Source: Paramacrobiotus metropolitanus (Eukaryota; Tardigrada; Eutardigrada; Parachela; Macrobiotidae). From it: a stretch of 64,000 bases of DNA. Shown here one piece after another: positions 40,701 through 51,871 of this stretch. The stretch lies in assembly GCF_019649055.1 (NCBI RefSeq), contig NW_026570490.1:16059-80058 (forward strand), written 5' to 3'. A program made the translations under genes and the position numbers. The notes beneath the pieces are model-generated. The model worked only from the letters and a program-made list of their open reading frames with translations, made no database searches and was not told the DNA's origin. Position 1 is the first letter of the stretch. Every line of letters starts with the position of its first letter.

Positions 40701-42977
40701 TTCAGCTTCTTGAAGGCTTTAAATAAGTACCGTACAAAGTTCATTTGAAATTTGGTGAAGATGCATTTCGCTAAACCTTACTTCTCTCTACTCGTACTAA
40801 AACTGGTGAACTTCTACTTTATTAGCCGTTATGTTAAGAATTCGTTTTTCACCAAATATGGTTGCTTTACTCAGTAACTTTATAATCGGCATGTCAATTT
40901 TATTATTTATTCCAATGCCTTTCCAACATACCTTCAAAATACGAATCCCCGCGGGCAAAGTAAACATATTCAAAAAGGCAGAACGCTGTGGCCTTTGGTT
41001 TATTTGGGACCACGGGTTCTGGCAGTTCCACCCCGTTTTTTAAGGGAGTGGGTTCCGGAGGTTCAACACGTGCCACCGTACTAAAGCCGTCTTTGGTGAT
41101 CTTGACCACTTCTCCCGGGTAGACTTCCCGAACAAGTTTGCAATGTGGCACATTTTTAAAACAGCAGGACTCCGATGCCACAATCCATGCATCAGCTTGA
41201 TATGGTCCTGCAGTTAGAATCATTAATTAAAGCGCGCGTTATTGCCTTGCCTCGTATAACAACTAGGAAAAAATTTGTAGTTCCATAGCTAAATTCGTAG
41301 TTCCATAACTACTCGTACTTACCACTGCTTGGGTTATTTTCGGAAGATATTTTTCCCAGAACTAGTGGACGATTTCCGAAGCAGTCTCGTACCGCATATA
41401 TAGCGTCCCCGTTGAGAAACAGGAAGGAGTACGCCAACGGAAACATGCGCATCAATTCGGCCAAACGTCGCGGCCAGTCTGGTGGTGACATTTTCTCCGA
41501 AGGTGACTACAAAGTACGGACACTGGTCAAACTTCACAACCAGTCCCAACGCGTGATTAAGCAAGATGTTGCCACCGGCTAGAGCAGTATGTCCCGCTTA
41601 AAATTGGTAAATTTGAGATTAATTTGATTACTCAAGACATGTTTTTACAAAGTACAGTACGTAGTAGCATATAACGTTCAAAAGCCAAAGGTTAATAACT
41701 ACTCCAAGAAAAAGCGAGATCATTGGTAGAAGTAGTCAATACCATCATTGCTCGGCCAGAATCAGACGGACTGTCGTCCGAATTGTTTGATCCGCGCCGG
41801 GAATTGCGCGAACCAAACAAAGAATCCTTGTGCAGCAGCAGTAGAGCTCGCAGCAAAAGTTCGGTATCGGACTCGCTGGAGAATGCCGTGCCATGGAGAA
41901 ACAGCTGCAGAACACACAAACCGTTACATATCCCAATACATCAAGTACTCACAGTCCACTTCGGAAAAAACAAGTTGCACAAACTTCATGACGCAGCGCT
42001 TCGGCATTAACAATCTCGCCGTTATGGGCAATGGCCATGTGTCCGTGGGAGCCTTCCAGGGTCAGCGGCTGACAGTTGACCAGATGGGACCGACCGGCGG
42101 TGGAGTAGCGGTTGTGGCCGATGCCCAGATTGCCTTCCAGATGGCGTACATCCTCGTCGCGGTACACCGCGCTCACCAAGCCCATACCGCGATGGCATTT
42201 CAGCGGATCGGTGCCGGAGCCAGTGGCCACCACGACGCCCGAGCTTTCCTGTCCGCTAAAGGAAAACAATATTTCAAAAACATAAAAAGATGAAAAAAAT
42301 AAAACTTTAATACATTCAACGTTAATACATTATGTATCCTATTATACTAATAAACATTAATTTGTTAAAACTTTGGACTAACTAACATCCTGCCAATTTT
42401 TAATTTATTTGATAGAAAATTGTTAAGTGCAGCCCACTTCCAGATAGTAGAAACTCATGCAAAGTACTGCCGCAGGAGTGTTGCACTGTACGGTATATAC
42501 GTAGATATGCGTTAAAAAATTTCCCTGATTATCGCCTTAAAAATACAAAATCACGATTTTAGAAGCCTAGATTTATCATCATATATAAAGGGTGTTCAAG
42601 TTATTATTAAGTTTTCTTACTATCATTATTTCTTAGTTGCTAACAGAATACTGCGAATATCCATAATGATGAAATTATCATGAGCATTTGTGCTGAAAAC
42701 CCTAGTGTCAAGTATTAAACCTTGTGCTGGACAACATAAGAAATAAGAAAATCGGTTGCTAAATGAACTGAATTTTTAATTTACGGACTTACTGCTAACA
42801 AATGTAAGTTTCTTACCGATGCTGCAGCCCCACTAGACCATTGATGATTGTTTCAGCTACATGGACCTTCAATTTGACACACTCTCCTGTGGCAGGCCAC
42901 GGTCCTGCTGCAACGCACCCAAACACAGCGCATTCTTCGCGCAGTCCAGATTCGTAGTCAGGATCACGGACACTCAT
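37772..42977 (-). CDS. PPAT: amidophosphoribosyltransferase (purine synthesis, first step)
   Basis: Eight exons: 42817-42977, 41953-42255, 41743-41875, 41323-41506, 40932-41207, 39449-39576, 39161-39382, 37772-38065. All phases agree and give 566 aa. The enzyme makes phosphoribosylamine from PRPP and glutamine in the cytosol. A 15-residue propeptide precedes the nucleophile Cys16 (REE then CAVFGC). The glutaminase domain has [25 protein letters not shown] and CFGNRPL. The PRTase domain has the PRPP loop [13 protein letters not shown] and [12 protein letters not shown]. All four iron-sulfur ligands of the human enzyme are present: in [18 protein letters not shown] and the terminal CSAC. The exon 3/4 region holds a Ser/Arg/Asp-rich insertion of about 30 residues that the human protein lacks. 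The frame is fully intact. Confidence 0.96.
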
Positions 42978-44844
42978 TTTCCAGTTAGATTGCTCCTACT
43001 GAAGGGGGAGCTTAATAAACGCTTACTGCAGATCTTGTTGTAGTGGAAAAAACTGCGAGAATAAATATCAAGTAGCGCGAAAAAAGCATTATTATCATAC
43101 TGATATTCGGAGATACCTTTGCAGATAACATAAGTAAGCCATCTCAGTTCGAGTGAAGTTCAGTCGTGCCACTTTAGGTGAAGAGTGAAAAGTGATGCTG
43201 TGCATGCTGCTACGGCTTGAAAGGACGACCAGACCGACCTTTGGTCAGTCAGAGTGCACCGCTTTCGTTCGCTATAACAAGTAAGTGCAGTACTGTACGT
43301 TGTATACTCTGTAGATCGGTTATAAGGGAAATACAAATTAATCGAAACGATTTTCTTTGCTTTTTGCGCCAACAAGTACTTCACAACCCCAAAAGCGTTT
43401 ACTTAAAGCTTGCGGCTACATAAAGAAGTCGCCAGTAATAATTATTATCGAAGGGTCAGTTAAGATGCGTACGTTTCCACTACCCTCCACAGCAATATCT
43501 ACTTCTACGAATAATGATTCATGTTCTACCAGCTGGCCGGTGATACATGTAACTACGCACATGTTCTGGTCAGTAATAATACACAACCGGCCACTGAACG
43601 CTGCATATACAGTAAACTTACTCAAATCACTCAATGCAGGGAAAACAGAATTAAGCCTGGAAAACAACCACCGGATTCAGAAACTATACAAAATACTGTA
43701 TGACAGGTCAGTTCCATATTTAAAGGGATGTACCGGTACTTACAGTAAGTCAAGACATGCGTTTTCCAGTTTTGGAACAAGTTACTTAATGATGGAACTT
43801 GCTCCAAAATTGCGATACCTCGAAGAATTTTGTGCGTAGTTGTCCTTTATACACTGTGGCAGCTGATTCTGAATGTTATTTGCAGCCAAGTAAGTGCAGG
43901 TTTCATCTGGTCGTTACAGACGTTAAACTGACAGTGACTACACAACAAGAACAACAACGTGAGCTACTCTACATGTTAAAGCTTTAAAAACTCTCGTGCA
44001 CAGTTGTCTCTTCTGGGAGACACTGAGTACGAAGATGTTGGTAAAGCGCAAAAATAAAGAAAATTACGTACGTAAGTAGCAGTTTCTACGCACGTAAATT
44101 GACTTAAATTTCTTCTCAGATCATTAGTTTTTTTAATGTTGCTTCGTTATTACCTACTCTGTAATATTTTCAAATAAGATGCATCATAAACAATAAGGTT
44201 TTCAAAAAATGCAGCCACAAACGAAAGATCAGCGATAGGCTGCCAAACAGTCAACTTGTTTATGAATGCGATCTTACTATTGCAGAAATGCAGAAAGAGG
44301 GAAAAGTATGTACATTTTATGTAAATCACAATTGCACAACAAAGAAAATCCTCAATTAACAGAAGATCATAACTTAACAAGGAAGATCGCCAAGTAAAAA
44401 ATACATCATCAGGCAAAAAACCAAACAAGGAGAATACCGATACCGCTACAAAATACAACAGAACAACCCGAAGTGCAAGCTCGAGCACAACTCGAATCTG
44501 CGCCGTTATCAAACAAATGCAAACTACAAAAGTTACCCACACCACCATTGGGCCTCACAAATAAAAAACACCTCACTAACCCCCCACAATCGCATCACGC
44601 ATTCGCGTCCGACGAGGTCACCGGCATTTCACGGGATGCGTATGCCTTAGAGTAGTAATCAATCAGCATCTGCTGGTAAACAACATTGTCTTTCAGTTTT
44701 GATCGGGATACAACTGCAGTATCTCCATTGGTGCTAAAGAAACAAAAAAGCGCTCATACACACGCATGATTTACATTTCACTAGATGGGTCGTGCAAATC
44801 TATATGCAGAGCGAGCTTAGAAAACGTCCATCTTACGAGAACGC
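42978..44844. other. intergenic region between PPAT and the nuclear-protein gene
   Basis: This contains the PPAT promoter region at its left end. A 160-codon plus-strand frame (43357-43839) and a 132-codon hydrophobic minus-strand frame (44150-44548) are present. Neither has a recognisable domain or convincing splice context. I cannot support a gene here. Confidence 0.45.
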
Positions 44845-47800
44845 TTACAGTTTGACACGCAAGGAATCCGTACTCCGATTAAACTGCAAGATTCCCTCGA
44901 TAGGTGCACAGAGATCCGGTTCCAGGCAATATGGTCGCTTCGGTGAGCAGACGGTCTGTGCGCCGGCATCGACTTCCAAGATACCACTGCCTTCTGGAGT
45001 AACAGGCCGCTCGGGAACATCGGGATTGTTCCGCTCCTCGGGAGATAAATCTGTCGAAGGAAGGCTACTGCTTGAAGCAGCGTGTGCAGCATTATCTGGT
45101 ATAATCTCATTACTGCCGGTCCCACTGGGAACAGGAGTGGAATGGGCCAAAGGACTGCTGATTTGGCTGAGCTGTAAATGTGCAAATGTTACCTTCAAAA
45201 AACCACTTCAGTCTCAACATTTCACGAAACGGCAAAGACTCACAGAAGGTAGACTGGACAAAAACTCGAACTGCTGCGTAACAATTGAAGATGATTCGTT
45301 CTGTGAATCCGGCGTTGAAGTGACAGCTTGGCTGGAAGTCGTCACGGAATTCTCCAAAACAATGCCGGGAGAAAGCTACAAGTATCAAAATAAATCACAA
45401 AACATATTCTGTCAAGTATGGAGCTTGTCAAATTACAAACGAAAAGGAATTTATCCCATCCAAAAGATTCAACCACAAAAGCAAGTCTGTACGGAATGTT
45501 TTAAAATCCACAAACGATAAAATTTAATCAACGCCAAACAATCGATAAAATTTAACTCAGCAAACAACCACAAGTAATAAATCGGTTTACCAATATTTCT
45601 GGGTTGACGTCCGCGGTAACGGGGGTTGTTCCGGAAGTACCCGCTGTATCTCCCGTCGAGATCCTGCTGCGTGGACTTCGCCTTGGGGAAATACGGGAAG
45701 GTGTTAGACACGAAGACTTTAATCCTCTGTCAGCACAAGGATCCGCTTCCTTTCTCTGAGTTTTTGTGGTTTCAGGTACCGGATGTTCGTTTTCGAAAAC
45801 ATCCATCGCGGAATGCCAGGAATCACCAGAAAAGTCACTGGTCACCGGTGACAGAAAACGATCAGCAGTGGGGGACGCAACCTCCTCCAGGGCACTACCG
45901 GTACTTGTTTGGCGTGATAAATCCGGTGGAGATCCCACGTCTGCTAAAACTTCGACAGTAGGCTGCACTTGAACATCCGCATCGCCGACTGCAAGCTGCA
46001 AATGGTATACGCTGTCACTTATACAGAATTATAAAGCTAGTAATAAAATCGACATTTTTACCGGCAATACTGGCAGTTCGACAATTTCATCTATAGTATC
46101 CAGTATAGCATGGTCTTTTGGACGGTAGGAAATCCGAGCAGGCGATACGATCGTACCGTCCAGCGATGTCTCGTCCCAACAGAACCACTCCACTTCCTCA
46201 TCAACACCGCTGTTCTTCCGTTTGGATCTCTTGTAAGCAGACACTGACTGCGTATCCACCATAAAAATAGCATGGACACTGTCTAAACGGGAACCACTGC
46301 TTTTCGAAGACAGTTTGCTACGAGATCGTGCATCCCGCAGTTGCTAAAAAATTAAAAGTTCCCGAAATATTTATCACGTATAAAATAGGAAAAAGTCGAA
46401 ATCTGTACTTTGTTGGTACCCAAGTACGAAAATCACGGACAAAATAAATAATTCGTACGGTCATAATTTTGCAGACTGCCTATTATACGGAACGCAGCCG
46501 AATAAATAAGTGTACTTCACTAACACTATGGAACAAAACATTGCAAAGGCAATAAAAAAATTTTTCGTACCTGGGATGGCAGAATAAAACTCTGACTCAG
46601 AGAAATATCCAGTTCACTAGATTTTCGACGATTTATCGTCTCCACTGGAGTTCCTTCCCCTGGATGTGCAGGCAACACACTGTTTCCCGATTTCTTCGAT
46701 CGGCGTCTTGGAGTTGTGATTCGAAACTGCTTGGGAATTGTTTGGGTGTTCATGTTCATTGCATCCATTTCCACAGAAGAATGCGTAATTTCTGCCTCCA
46801 CTGCTGTACTCGGTGGAATAACATCGCTTTTGAGCCCGTCCTGACTACTCCCAGCTGGCTGTATTAGAACTGCCTGTGGATTTCTGGCACGAGTCGAAGC
46901 AGATTGCCTTTTCCTTTTCGTTGCAATATAATGAGAAATCGAATTCGAGGCACTTCCACCGACAAGTAATCTACTCGGACGAGAACTTCGTTGATATTTG
47001 CGTCGATTTGGCGGCCCTTCCGCCGCCGTTGCAACAGCTGGAGGTTTATCAGTTTCTGCTGATATCTGAATATGGCTATCCATTGTTTCCGGTGAAAGAG
47101 TCGGCAGATCGACATTCCCAACCTCGATACTAACAGCCGAAACTGCTTTTGCCTTCGCGATTGATGTTTTCTTTGCCGCACTTCCTTTGATTCGTTTGGG
47201 TTTTATCGTTTTCTTCGCACGAACTGACAGGATACCGTCCGTAAGCGGAATATTCGATTGCGCAGCATCTTCCACTGCTACAGTTGCATGCACACCATTC
47301 ACCGTGAATTCAGTCATATTTTGAGTTTCGCTCGAATTCGGCAGATCGCTATCATAGGCTTCCAATGCAGTATGGGATACAGCAGGGAGGCTGTGTTCCC
47401 TATCAGATGCGGCATTCCGCTTTCGCTTTCTTTTGGAACCCACTACTGACGCTGAGGAATTATGCTGGATCACACTGGGTTTGTGTTTTTTCAGCAAACA
47501 CGAAGGAACACTTGGTACCGAAGCCGTCCAACTATGAAGCTGTATGGACGGCGCAATCACAGCTACAACTGTTGAGGACGAAGGCATCGAATCAGAAGCA
47601 CGTTGCTGACCCCGTTTAGAGCGCGGAGGAAGGCTTGCGAATCCTTCCAAGGCTTTCAGCGTAGGCTGGGCAGTTCGGGTACTTCGTCGAACTGCCGTGG
47701 GAAATTTATTCCGAGTTTTTGTACCACGAGGTTCCTTATTCTCTGTCTTATCCGGAGCCAATTCCACGAAAGTGCTTGACACTGCTGCTAAAAAAAACAA

Positions 47801-48329
47801 AACTGGATAAGGAGGTACGATTACAAAAAGCTAACCGCCTGAGAACGAATATTAAAAAAGACAACAAAAACTGATTTTCAATAAAAGAAGGTATGTAGCT
47901 GATGAAGGGTGCGGATAATTGAGAGAAATAATTAAGGCCTATTTAAAATCTTTAAATGTTTTAATCTTTTTAAAGAAAAATCAAGTAAACGAAAAATCCA
48001 GAAAAAATAAATCTTTTTAAATTTTAAAACGAAGATTTTCCCGCTCTTTTCAAATGCTTACCTTTCTTCCGTGATGCCTGTTTCCTTTCGCAGTTTTCCA
48101 ACTGCTTTATCTCGCTGGTTTTTTCAGCATTATTCGGAGAGCGGTAGCGTCTTTTTCTCGATGAACGAGCGCTACTGGCGCTTTCCTCTTCGACGCCATT
48201 GCCAGTAAGATTGTCGTTGGGACTGCGATGGACAGCGAACTTTCTGCGCTTAGGAACGGCGACGGCCAGAGGAAGAATGGAGCCTCTTTCCAAGGCTAGA
48301 ACCCTCTGCGAGCGCCTGGGAGAATTCAT
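44845..48329 (-). CDS. unrecognised basic, Ser/Thr-rich nuclear-type protein
   Basis: Five exons: 48062-48329, 46571-47787, 46062-46343, 45591-45995, 44845-45171. All join in phase and give 832 aa with an intact frame. The start MNSPRRSQRVLALERG is the first usable ATG. The protein is low in complexity, with many basic clusters followed by serine: PRRSQR, RSSRKRRYRSPN, SKRKRKRN, TPRRRSKKSG, SPRRSPRSR. These look like nuclear localisation and mitotic-kinase or CDK-type sites. The middle is Ser/Thr/Ala-rich. One better ordered block lies in exon 3, with EEVEWFCWDETSLDGTI and then YRPKDHAILDTIDEIVELP. The tail is Pro/Ser/Glu-rich and acidic. No catalytic or DNA-binding domain is seen. The style recalls chromosome-associated regulators such as sororin or shugoshin, but I find no diagnostic motif. 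The family is unknown, and the C-terminal exon is the least certain. Confidence 0.68.
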
Positions 48330-48557
48330 TTCCCATAGACCTACGACAGTAAACATTCAGATTAACAAAATTCCGAAGAATTACTGAGAGACTAAACGCG
48401 CACTGCGTCTGCTTGGGTCTCTGCCTGAGTTCACACTAACAACAATATCATGGCATGCGAAGAGATAATGATTATTCAAAAAAACATTTCATTAACAGGC
48501 ATACTCTCTTCTTCATGCACCACTATGAAGGAATTTAAACCATAACTGATAACTTTT

Positions 48558-49129
48558 TTAAAAACTGTTAGAGTAGAACCACGGGTCTCTAACAGTGCCT
48601 GGATATCTGTACTTAATATCAATTCTTCGCAAGTACACAACCAAAGAGTATTCCACATGTGGGCAAACTGGTACACTTATCCTCATCATTATTACTTACT
48701 TTACCTGAAAATTCTCGTAACAATGGACGACAGTTAAGTTCCACGACGCGCCGTTGTAATCGTACTCCTGGCAAACCGACATGAAATCATTCCTGCACGC
48801 ATCACACTCAGCCTAAGTCGAATCGAAGGCTGGCTTACTGATTGCTGGTCATCAGCAGTGGTGAGATTTGAGCACTCTCGGCACAAAGAATTGATGCATT
48901 TCAGTAAAACGTTGCAGTGGAAAAAATCAGTTCTGTGAATGGACAGGGGCGCAGGAAGAAACTTATAAAAAAACATAAATTTAAAGTGCTCGCAAGTTTT
49001 TTCCAAAACGTTTTCGTTTTTCAACTGACACGGTAACTCATGGAAAGAAGCGCGGACGAGAACGCGCAACACAACGAGGCACGTCTGCGGCAACCTACTA
49101 ATAATACATATGCCCCTCCAGTGGGGCAT
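48558..49129 (-). CDS. tentative small cysteine-rich secreted protein
   Basis: A provisional three-exon model: 48839-49129, 48705-48812, 48558-48611, about 150 aa. The ATG opens a plausible signal sequence (MPHWRGICIISRLPQTCLVV). Cysteines follow in HELPCQ, EKTCEHF, FHCNVLLKCINSLCREC, then AECDACRNDFMSVCQEY and VVHCYENFQ. That makes ten in the mature part, which could form five disulfides. Exon 2 ends at a good CAG/GTAAAG donor, and exon 3 ends FYSNSF then stop. The weak point is the link from exon 1 to exon 2. The only splice would remove 26 bases (gtaagcc to cttag), which is shorter than other introns here. A one-base indel in a continuous exon would also explain it. No family is recognised. 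Confidence 0.33.
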
Positions 49130-49375
49130 TATAATAATCCTAAAAGAACTGTGCTTGCCCCCCCCCTGCACAGGCTCGCAACGATTTGTACTACGTCACC
49201 GACAACTAATACCGCCTTTTTTATCTTATGCTTACACATCAGAATTTGCAACAAAAGTGCTTATCTGGGCTTGCATATTTATATTTGAGTCCCATAAATA
49301 TTGATATAATTAAAACGTAACTTCATTTTTCCCGGTTGCTTGCTACTTAAAGTATTGTAGCAAATATTAATATTT

Positions 49376-49661
49376 CAGAAGACTGATTTAAATTTCATGA
49401 GTTTTAATTCTAATCTAAACGAAAACTGCGCCGGCTGAAAAGCATACGATTTACCATTTTTACGCAACTATTTCTAAAAGAACATAGCAGAATTTCACCA
49501 AAAAAATAAATATTATCAGAAGACTGATTTAAATTTCATGAGTTTTAATTCCTGTTAATCTAAACGAAAAACTGCGCCACAAACGAAGCACCTCGAAAAG
49601 CATACGATTTACCATTTTTACGCAACTATTTCTAAAAGAACATAGCAGAATTTCACCAAAA
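49376..49661. repeat. direct repeat, two copies of about 130-145 bp
   Basis: Copy 1 (49376-49504) and copy 2 (49517-49661) share long identical blocks, for example cagaagactgatttaaattt and catttttacgcaactatttc. They differ by small insertions in the middle (about 4 and 13 bases). The pair lies just beyond the 3' end of the sulfotransferase gene, so it may sit in its 3' UTR or flank. Confidence 0.9.
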
Positions 49662-49714
49662 CCTAGTAGCGTCCACCAAAAGACAACAGAAAAAAGCAAA
49701 AGATCTTCGGTAAT

Positions 49715-51459
49715 TCATTCATACTCAAAGCCGGGGAAATCTTTCATTTCTGGTCGCTGAAGATTTTTCTCCACCCAGGCGTCGACTTTCTTGTTCATTT
49801 CCGGTGTGAAACTTTTCTTCCACTGGCCAGTGCCACCTGCAACGATAATCAACTGTGCATCCCGTTCTTAACTACCCACACCAAAATGCAGCAAAATACC
49901 ATCACGAATGAAAGGGAATTTGTTGAAATCCAAAAATCCCAACTCATGAGCTTTGTACTTGTTGAGCATTAGGTTAGCCTGAAATTTGGGGAAGTCGGTT
50001 TCCTCCTTGATAACCTGGATCTGTTCATGAGTAAGCGGCTTGCCGAGGTATTCCGCCAAGCGAGACACCACCGGTTCAAAGTTCTAAAACACAGAAAAAA
50101 CATTGTTTCTTACCATTACAGATACAACATTGCTAATCACAAAATGTAGACACGGTAGAGTCGGGTAGACCACTATTCGCATTCTGCAACAATACAGCGT
50201 TCTGACCTTTTTCAGTTGCTCAAAAGAACAGAAGAAGATGTTCGGATCTTCGTGGCGACGGCTCCAGAAACTGGCAATGTGATCAAAGAACGGACCAAAT
50301 TCGACATGATCGTTAATGAATGAATCAACAACTTCATTTAAATCCCCATGAAATCCGATACGGCGCTGAATTTGGAGAAAATGGTACAGGGCAACCATGG
50401 TGTCTTTCGGATTGCGCCAAATGTACACTTTCTGCAACACGATGAAAAGCAACTTGAAGCTACAAATTTTAAACGGGACTACGATAAAATTACATCTCAT
50501 CCGGCGAATAAATCCTTAGGTTTTCGAATAAGACAAGACAGTTTGAAATGTACTAAATGGAAAATATATAGGGTATGTTCGATACGCTGAACGCAAAAAT
50601 TACGGTTCCCAATAAAATATGAAAAAGACGTAACTTATGTCTTTTTCATACTGGTTCGATTAAAGCTTCTTCCTTATGACCCTATGACGATAGTGTCATA
50701 ACGAATAAATTTCTAATCAAACCATTATAACATAAAAATAGTTCATGATGAATCACCTTGGCACCGGCTCGGATGATCGATTCAGGTAGCGCTTGGTAAG
50801 CCAAATGGGTGAAGAAAGTCCTGCCCGGAGGCTTTTTCTTCAGAATGTCGATTGCTCGAGTGCCTACCGGCTGCTCTGGTTCGCAGCGGCACAGAAATGG
50901 ACTCTTCATTTCCAGTGGCGCGTCGTAAAAACAGTTGCGGTCACCTTTTGCATTGATGCCGACGATGATAGCGTTCATCCATGTGGTCCCTGTAATGTTT
51001 GAAACATCAACACCGATAAGGCAAAGCAAAAGTGACGGTCAGATGCTGATTCAGATCCAAATTTTTAGATCATCTGTACATATTTAACTAATTAGCGCAA
51101 AAAAAGAAAATTCAAAACTGCAGAGTCACGTAAGGAATCAAAGTTATAAATGGATCGTAGCAGGCTTTTAATTTTTTTATGGAACACCGCACCAGTCTTA
51201 GGAAATGAGCAAACTGGAGTGTCCAGCGGAGACGCTTCAAAGGTTTCCACATCGTCTAGGGTCAAATACTTTGGATATTCTACGAAGCATCCTTTGTAAT
51301 TTTTCCTGCAAAGTAAGGCACTGGCGTTATTTTTCATAATTTTTATTACACGTAACTGCCAACTTACAGAAATTTTGGGTCGTGGTACGAGATATCGTAC
51401 GGCTTCGGGAGTTTTTCCGGAATAGGATACCGGGGCGAACCGTTCAGTTCGTTGGCCAT
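49715..51459 (-). CDS. cytosolic sulfotransferase (SULT family)
   Basis: Six exons: 51368-51459, 51193-51305, 50757-50989, 50207-50431, 49882-50083, 49715-49836. The phases agree and give 328 aa with an intact frame. The family transfers sulfate from PAPS to small hydroxyl or amine acceptors in the cytosol. The 5'-phosphosulfate loop is FPKTGTTW (residues 65-72). A TFFTHL block follows, then the 3'-phosphate region VYIWRNPKDTMVALYHF. In that block the position that is Ser in human SULT1A1 (Ser138) is Ala. The C-terminal PAPS region reads FIRDGILLHF followed by GGGTGQWKKSFTPEMNKK. This replaces the usual RKG-x-x-GDWK loop with a longer one. Substrate cannot be predicted. The 5' end lies 412 bases downstream of TYW5 on the same strand. 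Confidence 0.94.
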
Positions 51460-51871
51460 CGTAAAGAAGAGGTATTAGGGCGATAATCGAAACGATGCAC
51501 GAAACTGACCCGTTCTTCACCAGAGCAGCGCAGCACTAAATTGGTGCAAAATTCTGCTCCGATTCGTAAAATCTACCAGGTGCTCAAGGCCATTTTTTAT
51601 GTGTAAACCGGTAAAAACAGCGGAATGGCTCATTTCTGCCCTGCGGCGCGTGAACCGTGCACGACTGGATTGAGTCACATAGTGATTTCAAAAATCAAAC
51701 CGAAGCAGCCTGCAACAGCAATGAAAATGTTCTGAAATTATTTATTCCATGTATCCAACAAGTCTTCGAGGCTTTGTGTAAAAAATGCGCTGCCAAAAAT
51801 TACAGAGCGCACTTGCGATACCACAGCATAAACCCGGGTTTCGAAAAGGAGCGATCACAAATTCACTATTA

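Noticed and set aside
41743-41953. PPAT exon 3 starting at the ctgcag acceptor
   Set aside because: That acceptor puts exon 3 out of frame; the acceptor at attctccag (exon start 41875) keeps the frame and aligns with the human protein.
43357-43839. 160-codon plus-strand frame
   Set aside because: Longest unassigned single frame, but its composition is ordinary, no domain is visible and an opposite-strand frame overlaps it.
44150-44548. 132-codon hydrophobic minus-strand frame resembling a membrane protein
   Set aside because: Hydrophobicity follows from T-rich codons opposite an A-rich strand; no family features or splice sites.
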